Shown here one piece after another: positions 1 to 7,059 of a stretch of DNA of 64,000 nt. A model generated the notes under the pieces. That model saw only the letters and a list, made by a program, of their open reading frames with translations, searched no databases and was not told the DNA's origin. The stretch's first letter is position 1; each line of letters starts with the position of its first letter. Source of the DNA: Polaribacter butkevichii (GTDB taxonomy: Bacteria > Bacteroidota > Bacteroidia > Flavobacteriales > Flavobacteriaceae); NCBI RefSeq assembly GCF_038024105.1, contig NZ_CP150661.1:62001-126000 (forward strand), in the 5' to 3' direction. A program made the position numbers and the translations under genes.

Positions 1-170
1 GAGATAATAGTTCTAAAACAGCTATAGAAAGCAGAATAAAAAATCAATGGTTAGAAGATAAAAAACTACTACAATCTAACTATATAATTAATAATTTGGA
101 TGCAGAAAACACTCAAATTCAGGTTGTTAAAATCCATAATATTTTAACAGAAAAAAGCCGTTCAATTTAA
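1..170 (+). CDS. coaE: Dephospho-CoA kinase, C-terminal fragment (partial, runs off the left edge)
   Basis: An open frame enters from the left edge (first full codon at base 3) and stops at TAA 168-170, giving about 55 C-terminal residues. The stretch NYIINNLD followed by a helix with VKIHNIL resembles the end of flavobacterial dephospho-CoA kinase, where the usual form is 'DYVI-N-D ... V-KIH--L'. CoaE phosphorylates dephospho-CoA in the last step of coenzyme A synthesis. The P-loop lies outside the window, so the call rests on the tail only. The downstream order of kinase, regulator and tsaC also fits flavobacterial genomes as I recall them. Confidence 0.6.
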   Translation, partial: DNSSKTAIESRIKNQWLEDKKLLQSNYIINNLDAENTQIQVVKIHNILTEKSRSI

Positions 171-273
171 TTTTATTCAATAGGATTGTTAAATTACTCT
201 TAAATTTAAAGTTATATTGTTAATTTAGGTTAAAAACAATAAAATCAATTTTTGAAAATCGTAACTTTGATGT

Positions 274-1863
274 ATGGGTAAGAAGATGTTTGTTCTTATT
301 GTTGTATTAATGAGCATTTCTTTAATTGGAATTATTGCTGTACAACTGTATTGGATTAATAACGCAGTAGCGAGTAAGAAAGAACAATTTAAAAATGATG
401 TTCAAAAATCTTTGGGAAGTGTTTCTCAAAGGATTACCGATAAAGAGAATTTTTATTTAGAAAAAAAATACGAAGGTGTTATAGAAAACACTGTTTTAGC
501 AGACGAAGCTCAAATTAAAAACTTTCTATTTCAAGAAATAGACACTGCAACAAATCAAAAATTTACTTATGGTGGTACCATTTTAGAAGAAAGTTTTAAA
601 ATGCCTGTAGATTATCTAGATAATGAAACTGATTTTTTAGATAATGACACTATTATTTTTAAAAGAGTAACAGGTAAAAACGATTTTTTTCATTCTAGAA
701 TTATTAAAGGTGCTGATAATTTATTTTCATCTAGTGATGAAAAAAGATTTTCGTTTACAAAACGATTAAAGAGTATTGAAAGAAGTGAATTTGCAGAAAT
801 ATTTAGAAATATTAATAGTACAAAACCTATTCATAAAAGATTAAGTAATAGAGAGCTTAATGAAACCATAAAAGAAGAGCTAGAAAAACGAAATATTCAT
901 TTAGAATTTAAATATGGTGTTTATAGTAATGATGGTTTAGCCACAAAATTAAAGTCGGGTTATTACACCATTAACAAAAAAAAGAGCTACCCTTATCCGC
1001 TTTTTTTTAAAGCAAATGGTGAGGTAGATTATGAGTTGTATATTACTTTTCCGGCAGAAAAAGAGCACATACTTTCTGGTATATCAGGTATTTTATCACT
1101 CTCAATATTTTTTATTTTAATTATTATAATCGCTTTTTCTAGTTCATTATACCAACTAATTAGGCAAAAGAAAATATCAGAAATTAAAACAGATTTTATT
1201 AATAATATGACACATGAGTTTAAAACACCTATTGCTACCATTAATCTGGCATTAGATTCTATTAAGAATCCAAAGATTATTAATGATAACGAAAAAGTGT
1301 TACGTTATGTGCAAATGATTAGAGACGAAAACAAAAGAATGCATTCTCAGGTTGAAAATGTATTAAGAATATCTCGATTAGAAAAAAATCAGATAGATAT
1401 TAGTAAGGAAACTATAGATATGCACGACACAATAGACGATGCAATTACACATGTTAGTTTACTAATACAAGATAGACAAGGAAGTTTAAATACACATTTT
1501 GAAGCATTAGTTACAGAAGTTCCAGGAAACGAATTTCATTTAACAAACGTAATTGTTAATATGTTAGAAAATGCTTTAAAATATTCTGCGGATACACCAA
1601 AAATTGATGTGTATACAGAAAGCACAGATAAATTCTTTATCTTAAAAATAAAGGATCAAGGAATTGGAATGAGTAAAATAGTTCAAAAACAAGTTTTTGA
1701 TAAATTTTATAGAGAACAAAAAGGAAACATTCATGATGTTAAAGGGCATGGGCTAGGTTTGGCTTATGTAAAAGAAATTATAGAAAAACATCATGGAACT
1801 GTTTTTGTTGAAAGTGAAAAAGGAAAAGGAAGTACATTTACAGTAAAATTACCTTTAATTTAA
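274..1863 (+). CDS. Sensor histidine kinase (membrane-bound, RprX-like)
   Basis: This 529-residue inner-membrane kinase has one transmembrane helix near residues 5-28, an extracytoplasmic region of about 235 residues, and a second helix near 265-295. The HisKA domain follows with the H-box MTHEFKTP, where His314 is the expected phosphorylation site. The HATPase domain carries the N-box NMLENALKYS and the G-boxes DQGIGMS and GHGLGLAYV. The response regulator starts 11 bp downstream, so the two form a cognate operon. A TAACTTTG sequence at 262-269 matches the Bacteroidota -7 consensus TAnnTTTG. It sits so close to the ATG at 274 that the in-frame ATG at 286 is a reasonable alternative start. 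The signal sensed cannot be read from the sequence. Confidence 0.92.
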   Translation: MGKKMFVLIVVLMSISLIGIIAVQLYWINNAVASKKEQFKNDVQKSLGSVSQRITDKENFYLEKKYEGVIENTVLADEAQIKNFLFQEIDTATNQKFTYGGTILEESFKMPVDYLDNETDFLDNDTIIFKRVTGKNDFFHSRIIKGADNLFSSSDEKRFSFTKRLKSIERSEFAEIFRNINSTKPIHKRLSNRELNETIKEELEKRNIHLEFKYGVYSNDGLATKLKSGYYTINKKKSYPYPLFFKANGEVDYELYITFPAEKEHILSGISGILSLSIFFILIIIIAFSSSLYQLIRQKKISEIKTDFINNMTHEFKTPIATINLALDSIKNPKIINDNEKVLRYVQMIRDENKRMHSQVENVLRISRLEKNQIDISKETIDMHDTIDDAITHVSLLIQDRQGSLNTHFEALVTEVPGNEFHLTNVIVNMLENALKYSADTPKIDVYTESTDKFFILKIKDQGIGMSKIVQKQVFDKFYREQKGNIHDVKGHGLGLAYVKEIIEKHHGTVFVESEKGKGSTFTVKLPLI

Positions 1864-1874
1864 AAAGTATAACA

Positions 1875-2576
1875 ATGGGAAGTAAAAAAATTTTATTAGT
1901 TGAAGACGATCCAAATTTTGGAACCGTTTTAAAAGATTATTTAGCATTAAACGATTACAATGTAACACATGCTAAAGATGGTATAGAAGGATTAATTATG
2001 TTTAAAAACAGTGATTATGATTTGTGTATATTAGATGTAATGATGCCTCGTAAAGACGGTTTCTCGTTAGCACAAGATATAAGAGCTACCAATAAAGAAG
2101 TGCCAATTATTTTCTTAACAGCAAAAACGTTAAAAGAAGATGTTTTAAAAGGATATGCTGTTGGTGCAGATGATTACTTAAACAAACCTTTTGATTCTGA
2201 AGTATTATTGCATAAAATTAAAGCAATTTTACAAAGAAAAGACACAGATAAAACAACAGAATCAGAACAATTCGAATTTGTTATTGGAGGCTTTTTCTTC
2301 AATTCTAAATTAAGACATTTATCTGTAGGTGAAAATGGTGAACCTATAAAATTATCTCCAAAAGAAAGTAAATTGTTACGTATGTTGGCAATTCATAAAA
2401 ATGATTTAATGCCAAGAGAGTTAGCATTAACAAAAATATGGAGAGACGACAATTATTTTACATCTAGAAGTATGGATGTTTATATTGCAAAATTGCGTAA
2501 ATATTTAAAACCAGATGAAAATGTAGAAATTTTAAACATACATGGAGAAGGTTTTAGAATGGTAGATAAGTCTTAA
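1875..2576 (+). CDS. OmpR/PhoB-type response regulator
   Basis: The 233 residues hold a receiver domain (about 1-120) and a winged-helix DNA-binding domain (about 135-230). The receiver shows the acidic pair in VEDD, the phospho-acceptor Asp54 in CILDVMMP and the conserved Lys in NKPF. The output domain ends with the usual OmpR-type wing (NIHGEGFRM). It lies directly behind the histidine kinase with an 11-bp gap and is followed by a strong hairpin terminator, so the pair is a self-contained two-component operon. The combination resembles RprX/RprY of Bacteroidota. Its target genes are unknown. Confidence 0.93.
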   Translation: MGSKKILLVEDDPNFGTVLKDYLALNDYNVTHAKDGIEGLIMFKNSDYDLCILDVMMPRKDGFSLAQDIRATNKEVPIIFLTAKTLKEDVLKGYAVGADDYLNKPFDSEVLLHKIKAILQRKDTDKTTESEQFEFVIGGFFFNSKLRHLSVGENGEPIKLSPKESKLLRMLAIHKNDLMPRELALTKIWRDDNYFTSRSMDVYIAKLRKYLKPDENVEILNIHGEGFRMVDKS

Positions 2577-2604
2577 TAAAAAACAATGTTCCCATAAAAA
2601 ATAG

Positions 2605-2636
2605 CTCAACTTGATTGATAATCAAGTTGAGTTTTT
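2605..2636 (+). terminator. Intrinsic terminator of the two-component operon
   Basis: A perfect 12-bp stem (CTCAACTTGATT at 2605-2616 and its complement at 2620-2631) has a 3-nt loop and is followed by TTTTT. It ends the kinase/regulator transcript. It also shows that a TTG at 2611, inside the stem, is not the start of the next gene. Confidence 0.85.
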
Positions 2637-2649
2637 GTATATTTATAAT

Positions 2650-3270
2650 ATGTCAGAATTTATTAAAATATATAATGAAAATCCAAACCAAAAGGCTATA
2701 GATAAAGTTGTAGCAGTTTTAAAACGTGGTGGTTTGGTTATTTATCCAACAGATACTGTTTATGGTTTAGGGTGCGATATAACCAATAATAAAGCTTTAG
2801 AAAAAATAGCTCAAATAAAAGGGGTAAAGTTAGATAAAGCAAAGTTTTCTTTTATTTGCGATAATCTTAGCCATTTATCTGATTATGTGAAGCAATTAGA
2901 TAGCGGAACCTTTAAAATACTTAAAAGAGCTTTACCAGGTCCTTATACTTTTATTTTACCAGGTAGTAACAACTTGCCAAAAGTATTTAAAAAGAAAAAA
3001 ACAGTAGGTATTCGTATTCCTGATAATAATATTATTAGAACTTTAGTAGAAAGTTTAGGCAACCCAATTGTATCTACATCTATAAGAGATGATGATGAGA
3101 TTTTAGAATATACTACAGATCCAGAATTAATTTTCGAAAAATGGGGAAAATTAGTAGATATTGTAATTGATGGTGGTTATGGAGATAACCAAGCTTCTAC
3201 AATTATAGATTTTACAGAAGGTTATCCAGAAGTTATTAGAGAAGGAAAAGGAAGTTTAGACATTCTGTAG
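2650..3270 (+). CDS. tsaC: L-threonylcarbamoyladenylate synthase (YrdC/Sua5 family, short form)
   Basis: The protein makes threonylcarbamoyl-AMP, the donor for the universal t6A37 modification of ANN-decoding tRNAs. It is a single YrdC-fold domain of 206 residues, with the typical opening KRGGLVIYPTDTVYGLGCD, the phrase ALPGPYTFIL, GIRIPDN, and the ending STIIDFT ... VIREGKG. It lacks the extra Sua5 C-terminal domain. I chose the ATG at 2650 because an upstream TTG (2611) in the same frame lies inside the preceding terminator stem. Confidence 0.93.
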   Translation: MSEFIKIYNENPNQKAIDKVVAVLKRGGLVIYPTDTVYGLGCDITNNKALEKIAQIKGVKLDKAKFSFICDNLSHLSDYVKQLDSGTFKILKRALPGPYTFILPGSNNLPKVFKKKKTVGIRIPDNNIIRTLVESLGNPIVSTSIRDDDEILEYTTDPELIFEKWGKLVDIVIDGGYGDNQASTIIDFTEGYPEVIREGKGSLDIL

Positions 3271-3370
3271 TTTTTTAAAGTAAAACTTTTTTTAAAGTTG
3301 ATAAAGAACTGGTTTTAAGTGATTTTGTTTCAGTTTAAAAAAGGAGCAGAATACATGTTTTTCTGTTTTT

Positions 3371-4369
3371 TTATTTCAACTCCTCAAACTTTTTTCTACC
3401 CAAAGCAAAATATTGCCAAACAACACTAGTATGTAAATTATAGTTTTGTTTTTTCTGTAATACCCTACGCTTTTTTAAAAATTTAAAAAAATTCTTATAA
3501 AAACTAAAGTGAGCTTTAATAATGGCCCAAGTATGTATAGGTCTTAATTCTAGCATAAATTTTACACCTGCAATTCCGTCTAAAACTAAACGAGAAAAAA
3601 CAACAAATAAAAACCATTTTTTAGGAACATTTTTTACAACATTCAATAAACTGTTTCTAAAGTTTAAATATGTTTTTTGCGGATTTGTTTCTTGTAAAGT
3701 AGCACCACCAACATGATATACAGTTGAAGCTCCTACATATTTTACTTTATACCCTCTGTTTTGAGCCCTCCAACACAAATCTATTTCTTCTTGATGCGCA
3801 AAATAATCTTCATCTAAACCACCCAATTGATGGTATACGTTAGCACGGATAAATAAACAAGCTCCAGAAGCCCAAAAAATAGTGGCTTCATCATTAAACT
3901 GCCCTGTATCTGTTTCTAAGTGATTAAATACTCGTCCTCTGCAATAAGGATAACCATATAAATCTACAAAACCACCAGCAGCACCAGCATATTCAAATTT
4001 TGTTTTGTCTTTATAATCTAATAATTTTGGTTGAATGATTGCGGTATGTTCTTCGTTCTTAAAAACATCTATAATAGGTGTTAACCAGTTTTGGGTAACG
4101 GCAACGTCAGAATTTAATAAACAATAAATATCTGCATCAATATTTTGCAAAGCATCATTATATCCTTTTGCATATCCGCCATTTATGGCGTTTTCTACAA
4201 TTTTAACGGATGGAAAAAATTCTTTTACATAATTTATAGAAGAATCTGTAGACGCATTGTCTGCGATATAAATAGTAGCCTCTTGCGAACTAAAATTTAT
4301 TACCGATGGTAAGAACTGTTCTAACAGTTTTTGACCGTTCCAATTTAATATGACGATGGCTGTTTTCAA
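3371..4369 (-). CDS. Glycosyltransferase family 2 protein
   Basis: This is a 332-residue GT-A fold enzyme of the rhamnosyltransferase-like GT2 group. The N terminus IVILNWNGQ is the usual nucleotide-sugar binding strand, and ADNASTDSS follows. LLNSDVAV stands at the place of the DxD metal motif, and EEIDLCWRAQNRGYKV is the catalytic-base region of such enzymes. No full-length membrane anchor is evident, though a hydrophobic stretch lies near residues 250-265. It probably transfers a sugar to a cell-envelope or exopolysaccharide glycan. It stands alone, convergent with tsaC and divergent from nothing obvious, so donor and acceptor cannot be named. Confidence 0.88.
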   Translation of the reverse strand: MKTAIVILNWNGQKLLEQFLPSVINFSSQEATIYIADNASTDSSINYVKEFFPSVKIVENAINGGYAKGYNDALQNIDADIYCLLNSDVAVTQNWLTPIIDVFKNEEHTAIIQPKLLDYKDKTKFEYAGAAGGFVDLYGYPYCRGRVFNHLETDTGQFNDEATIFWASGACLFIRANVYHQLGGLDEDYFAHQEEIDLCWRAQNRGYKVKYVGASTVYHVGGATLQETNPQKTYLNFRNSLLNVVKNVPKKWFLFVVFSRLVLDGIAGVKFMLELRPIHTWAIIKAHFSFYKNFFKFLKKRRVLQKKQNYNLHTSVVWQYFALGRKKFEELK

Positions 4370-4567
4370 GACTGCGAATTTACAGTTTATAAATTAGTTA
4401 AATTCTAATTTTTTCTTAATAATAAATGAATTTTATTGGTGTCTTATTATAAAAATATTTTTTCTATAATTATATAAAAAGAATTGGTTTAAAAAGTTTT
4501 TAATAATCTTTTTTATGTATCAAAATTCACTAGAAATAATAGGGGACAAATAAAAAAAAAGATGTTT

Positions 4568-5011
4568 TTATTTGTAGTTAGGTATTTCTTTTAAGAAAAC
4601 ATAAGTTTCATTTTCAAAATCCATTTTACAGTAAAAATGCTCTAAACCGTTGGTAACTATTAAAAAAGTAGCTTTTAGTTTTAAATTATAACGTGCAATT
4701 TGATCAAAAGTATCTTGGGTAATTTTTATAGATGGTGCTTTGCATTCTACAATAATTTCATGATTACCTTCTTTATTAAAGACTAAAATATCAGTTCTTT
4801 TTTTTCGATTATTGATAATTAACTGTTTTTCTAAAGCAATTAATGTGGTTGGATAATTTTTTTCTTCAATCAAAAAAGAAACATAATGCTGGCGGACCCA
4901 TTCTTCTGGAGTTAAAACCATATATTTTTTTCTTAATTTATCAAAAATAAGCGTCTTATTTTCGCTACTTTTGAGTTTGAAATTATAAGTGGGTAGATTG
5001 AGTTTTTGCAT
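4568..5011 (-). CDS. Stand-alone HsdR N-terminal-like (PD-(D/E)xK nuclease-fold) protein
   Basis: The 147 residues match the N-terminal domain of type I restriction enzyme R subunits (HSDR_N type). The core shows RTDILVF followed by EIIVECKAP, the D...ExK pattern of PD-(D/E)xK nucleases. No helicase domain, methylase or specificity subunit is present, so this is not a restriction system. From memory, a protein of this type often lies divergent from holA in Flavobacteriaceae, which suggests a conserved housekeeping role that is not known. A TACTTTTG (TAnnTTTG-type -7 box) occurs on the minus strand at 5016-5023, only 4 bp before the start codon, so the leader would be very short. Confidence 0.75.
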   Translation of the reverse strand: MQKLNLPTYNFKLKSSENKTLIFDKLRKKYMVLTPEEWVRQHYVSFLIEEKNYPTTLIALEKQLIINNRKKRTDILVFNKEGNHEIIVECKAPSIKITQDTFDQIARYNLKLKATFLIVTNGLEHFYCKMDFENETYVFLKEIPNYK

Positions 5012-5037
5012 CAGTCAAAAGTAAATAAAAATCAGTT

Positions 5038-5526
5038 ATGATACATTTATTAGTAGGTAATACTGGAGCAGGTAAATCTACATATGCTAAAAAGCTAAAA
5101 ACGGAGACAAATGGAATCGTTTTTACGCTTGATAAATGGAATAAAATATTATTTTTTCCTGATAAGACTGAAAAAGATGGTTTAAATTGGTTTTTAGAAA
5201 GAATAGAAAGGGCAGAATTATTAATGCAAGATTTAATTTTACAATTAGAAAAATCGGGTGTTGATAGTATTTTAGATGTTGGTCTTTCTAAACTTTTACA
5301 TAGAGAAAAATATAACCAATTTGCTAAAGAAAATAATATTGAAGTAAAAATTCATTTCTTAAATATTTCGAAAGAAATAAGAAAAGAACGAATTATTAAA
5401 AGAAATTTAGAAAAAGGTGACACTTTTGAATTTGAAGTAAGTGAATCAGATTTTGATTTTATGGAAAATTGGTTTGAAACTCTTACAGAAGCAGAGTTAT
5501 CAAACGCTGTAATTATAGAAAAATAA
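5038..5526 (+). CDS. Small P-loop ATPase/kinase (AAA_33, zeta-toxin-like fold)
   Basis: This 162-residue cytoplasmic protein begins with the Walker A motif GNTGAGKST at residues 7-15. A candidate second-strand Asp is seen in ILDVGLSK, and a basic lid-like segment IRKERIIKRNLEKGD follows, as in small-molecule kinases and tRNA/nucleotide kinases of the AAA_33 group. The substrate cannot be deduced. It ends at 5526 and holA begins at the next base, so the two genes are probably co-transcribed and translationally coupled. There is no antitoxin-like partner, so I do not call it a toxin. Confidence 0.75.
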   Translation: MIHLLVGNTGAGKSTYAKKLKTETNGIVFTLDKWNKILFFPDKTEKDGLNWFLERIERAELLMQDLILQLEKSGVDSILDVGLSKLLHREKYNQFAKENNIEVKIHFLNISKEIRKERIIKRNLEKGDTFEFEVSESDFDFMENWFETLTEAELSNAVIIEK

Positions 5527-6528
5527 ATGAACGAAATAAGAAACATTGTTTCAGATATAAAGAAAGGAAATATTAAACCTATCTATTTTTTAATGGGTGA
5601 TGAGCCTTATTACATAGATAAAATTTCTGACTATATAGAAGAAAATATATTAGATGAAGGCGAAAAAGGATTTAACCAGCAAGTAATGTATGGTAGAGAT
5701 GCTACTATAGAAGATATTGTTTCTTCTGCCAAGCGTTACCCAATGATGGCCGAAAGACAGGTAATTATTGTTAAAGAAGCACAAGACTTAAGTAGAAATA
5801 TAGAGAAGTTAGTTGCCTATGCAGAAAACCCACAGCCTACAACTGTTTTAGTTTTTAATTATAAGTATAAAAAACTAGATAAGCGTAAAAAACTACATAA
5901 GGCAATTGCAAAAACAGGTTTAATTTATGAAAGTAAAAAACTGTATGAAAATCAGGTTTCAGATTGGATTCGTAGGGTTTTAAGCGGAAAAAAATATCAA
6001 ATTGAGCCCAAAGCGTCTCAAATGTTAGTAGAGTTTCTAGGAACTGATTTAAGTAAAATATCTAATGAGTTAGATAAATTGATGCTAATTTTACCTAAAG
6101 AATCTATTATTAATGATAAGGATATTGAAGACAATATTGGTATTTCTAAAGATTTTAATAACTTCGAATTAAGAAAAGCAGTAGGAGAGAAGGATGTGGT
6201 TAAAGCCAATAGAATTATAAATTATTTTGCCGAAAACCCAAAAAATAACCCTTTGGTAATGACCATTTCATTATTAAACGGTTATTTTACACAGCTTCTT
6301 TGTTTTCATGGTTTAAAAGATAAATCTAAAAGTTCTGTAGCAAAAGCGTTAGGTGTTAATCCGTATTTTGTAGACGAATATTTTTCTGCTTCTAGAAATT
6401 ATCCGATGCGAAAAGTAGCACAAGTAATTGCTTTTTTAAGAGATGCTGATGTAAAAAGTAAAGGAGTTGGGGCAAGCCAATCTAACCAAGATATTTTAAA
6501 AGAATTATTATTCAAAATACTACATTAA
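5527..6528 (+). CDS. holA: DNA polymerase III subunit delta
   Basis: HolA is the clamp-loader subunit that opens the beta sliding clamp. The 333-residue length and layout fit the family: an N-terminal P-loop-like domain lacking a true Walker A (opening PIYFLMGDEPYYIDKI), the region YPMMAERQVIIVKEAQ, and a helical C-terminal collar domain containing NPLVMTISLLNGYF. The start ATG follows the TAA of the upstream kinase with no gap, and the next gene starts 2 bp after its stop. The three form a tight operon. Confidence 0.92.
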   Translation: MNEIRNIVSDIKKGNIKPIYFLMGDEPYYIDKISDYIEENILDEGEKGFNQQVMYGRDATIEDIVSSAKRYPMMAERQVIIVKEAQDLSRNIEKLVAYAENPQPTTVLVFNYKYKKLDKRKKLHKAIAKTGLIYESKKLYENQVSDWIRRVLSGKKYQIEPKASQMLVEFLGTDLSKISNELDKLMLILPKESIINDKDIEDNIGISKDFNNFELRKAVGEKDVVKANRIINYFAENPKNNPLVMTISLLNGYFTQLLCFHGLKDKSKSSVAKALGVNPYFVDEYFSASRNYPMRKVAQVIAFLRDADVKSKGVGASQSNQDILKELLFKILH

Positions 6529-6529
6529 G

Positions 6530-6982
6530 ATGAAAAACATTTTTGAGAAAGAGATTACTTTAGAAGAAATTAATAGAATTAACAAGCTTACGGCTGCAAC
6601 CAAACCAACATGGGGTAAGATGTCTGTTTCTCAAATGTTAGCTCATTGTTCTGTCTCTTACGAGATGGTTTATACAGATAAACATCCAAAACCGAATGCT
6701 TTTACAAAGTGGATCTTAAAAACGTTTGTTAAAAATATTGTTGTGTCTGAAAAACCGTATGCTAAAAACGGAAAAACAGCCGCACAATTTATTGTATCGG
6801 ATGATAGAGTGTTTGAAACAGAAAAAAAGCGTTTGATAGATTATATGATACAAACACAAGAATTAGGAGAGACATATTTTGAAGGGAAAGAATCTCATTC
6901 TTTTGGAAAGTTAACTGCGGTAGAATGGAATAATTCTTTTTACAAACATTTAGATCATCATTTAACTCAATTTGGAGTTTAG
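6530..6982 (+). CDS. DUF1569/DinB-like small protein
   Basis: The 150 residues resemble the DUF1569 branch of the DinB-like four-helix-bundle superfamily. The segment PTWGKMSVSQMLAHCSVSYEM holds the typical 'W-G-M---QML-H' signature, and a C-terminal ...FYKHLDHHLTQFGV supplies two more histidines. The His residues could bind a divalent metal, as in DinB relatives. The biochemical role is unknown. It is the last gene of the holA operon and is followed by a strong bidirectional terminator. Confidence 0.8.
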   Translation: MKNIFEKEITLEEINRINKLTAATKPTWGKMSVSQMLAHCSVSYEMVYTDKHPKPNAFTKWILKTFVKNIVVSEKPYAKNGKTAAQFIVSDDRVFETEKKRLIDYMIQTQELGETYFEGKESHSFGKLTAVEWNNSFYKHLDHHLTQFGV

Positions 6983-7010
6983 GTTTTCTTTTAAGATTTA
7001 TATAAAAAAA

Positions 7011-7040
7011 AAGCGAGCAGTAAATAATTACTGCTCGCTT
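7011..7040. terminator. Bidirectional intrinsic terminator between convergent operons
   Basis: A perfect 13-bp stem (AAGCGAGCAGTAA at 7011-7023 and its complement at 7028-7040) encloses an ATAA loop. It is flanked by A8 on the left and T8 on the right, so it works on both strands. It separates the holA operon (plus) from the alpha-glucan operon (minus). Confidence 0.92.
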
Positions 7041-7059
7041 TTTTTTAAAAATTGGGGGA

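Noticed and set aside
2611..2649. Upstream TTG start for tsaC (13 extra codons)
   Set aside because: The codons lie inside and just after a strong terminator stem; the ATG at 2650 gives the normal N terminus.
4546..4575. Terminator from ACAAATAAAAA/TTTTTATTTGT
   Set aside because: The stem is A/T only and overlaps the coding end of the gene at 4568, so I cannot separate it from base composition.
4568..5526. Restriction-modification or toxin-antitoxin system from the HsdR-N and zeta-like proteins
   Set aside because: No methylase, specificity subunit, helicase or antitoxin is present, and the genes sit in a conserved-looking holA neighbourhood.
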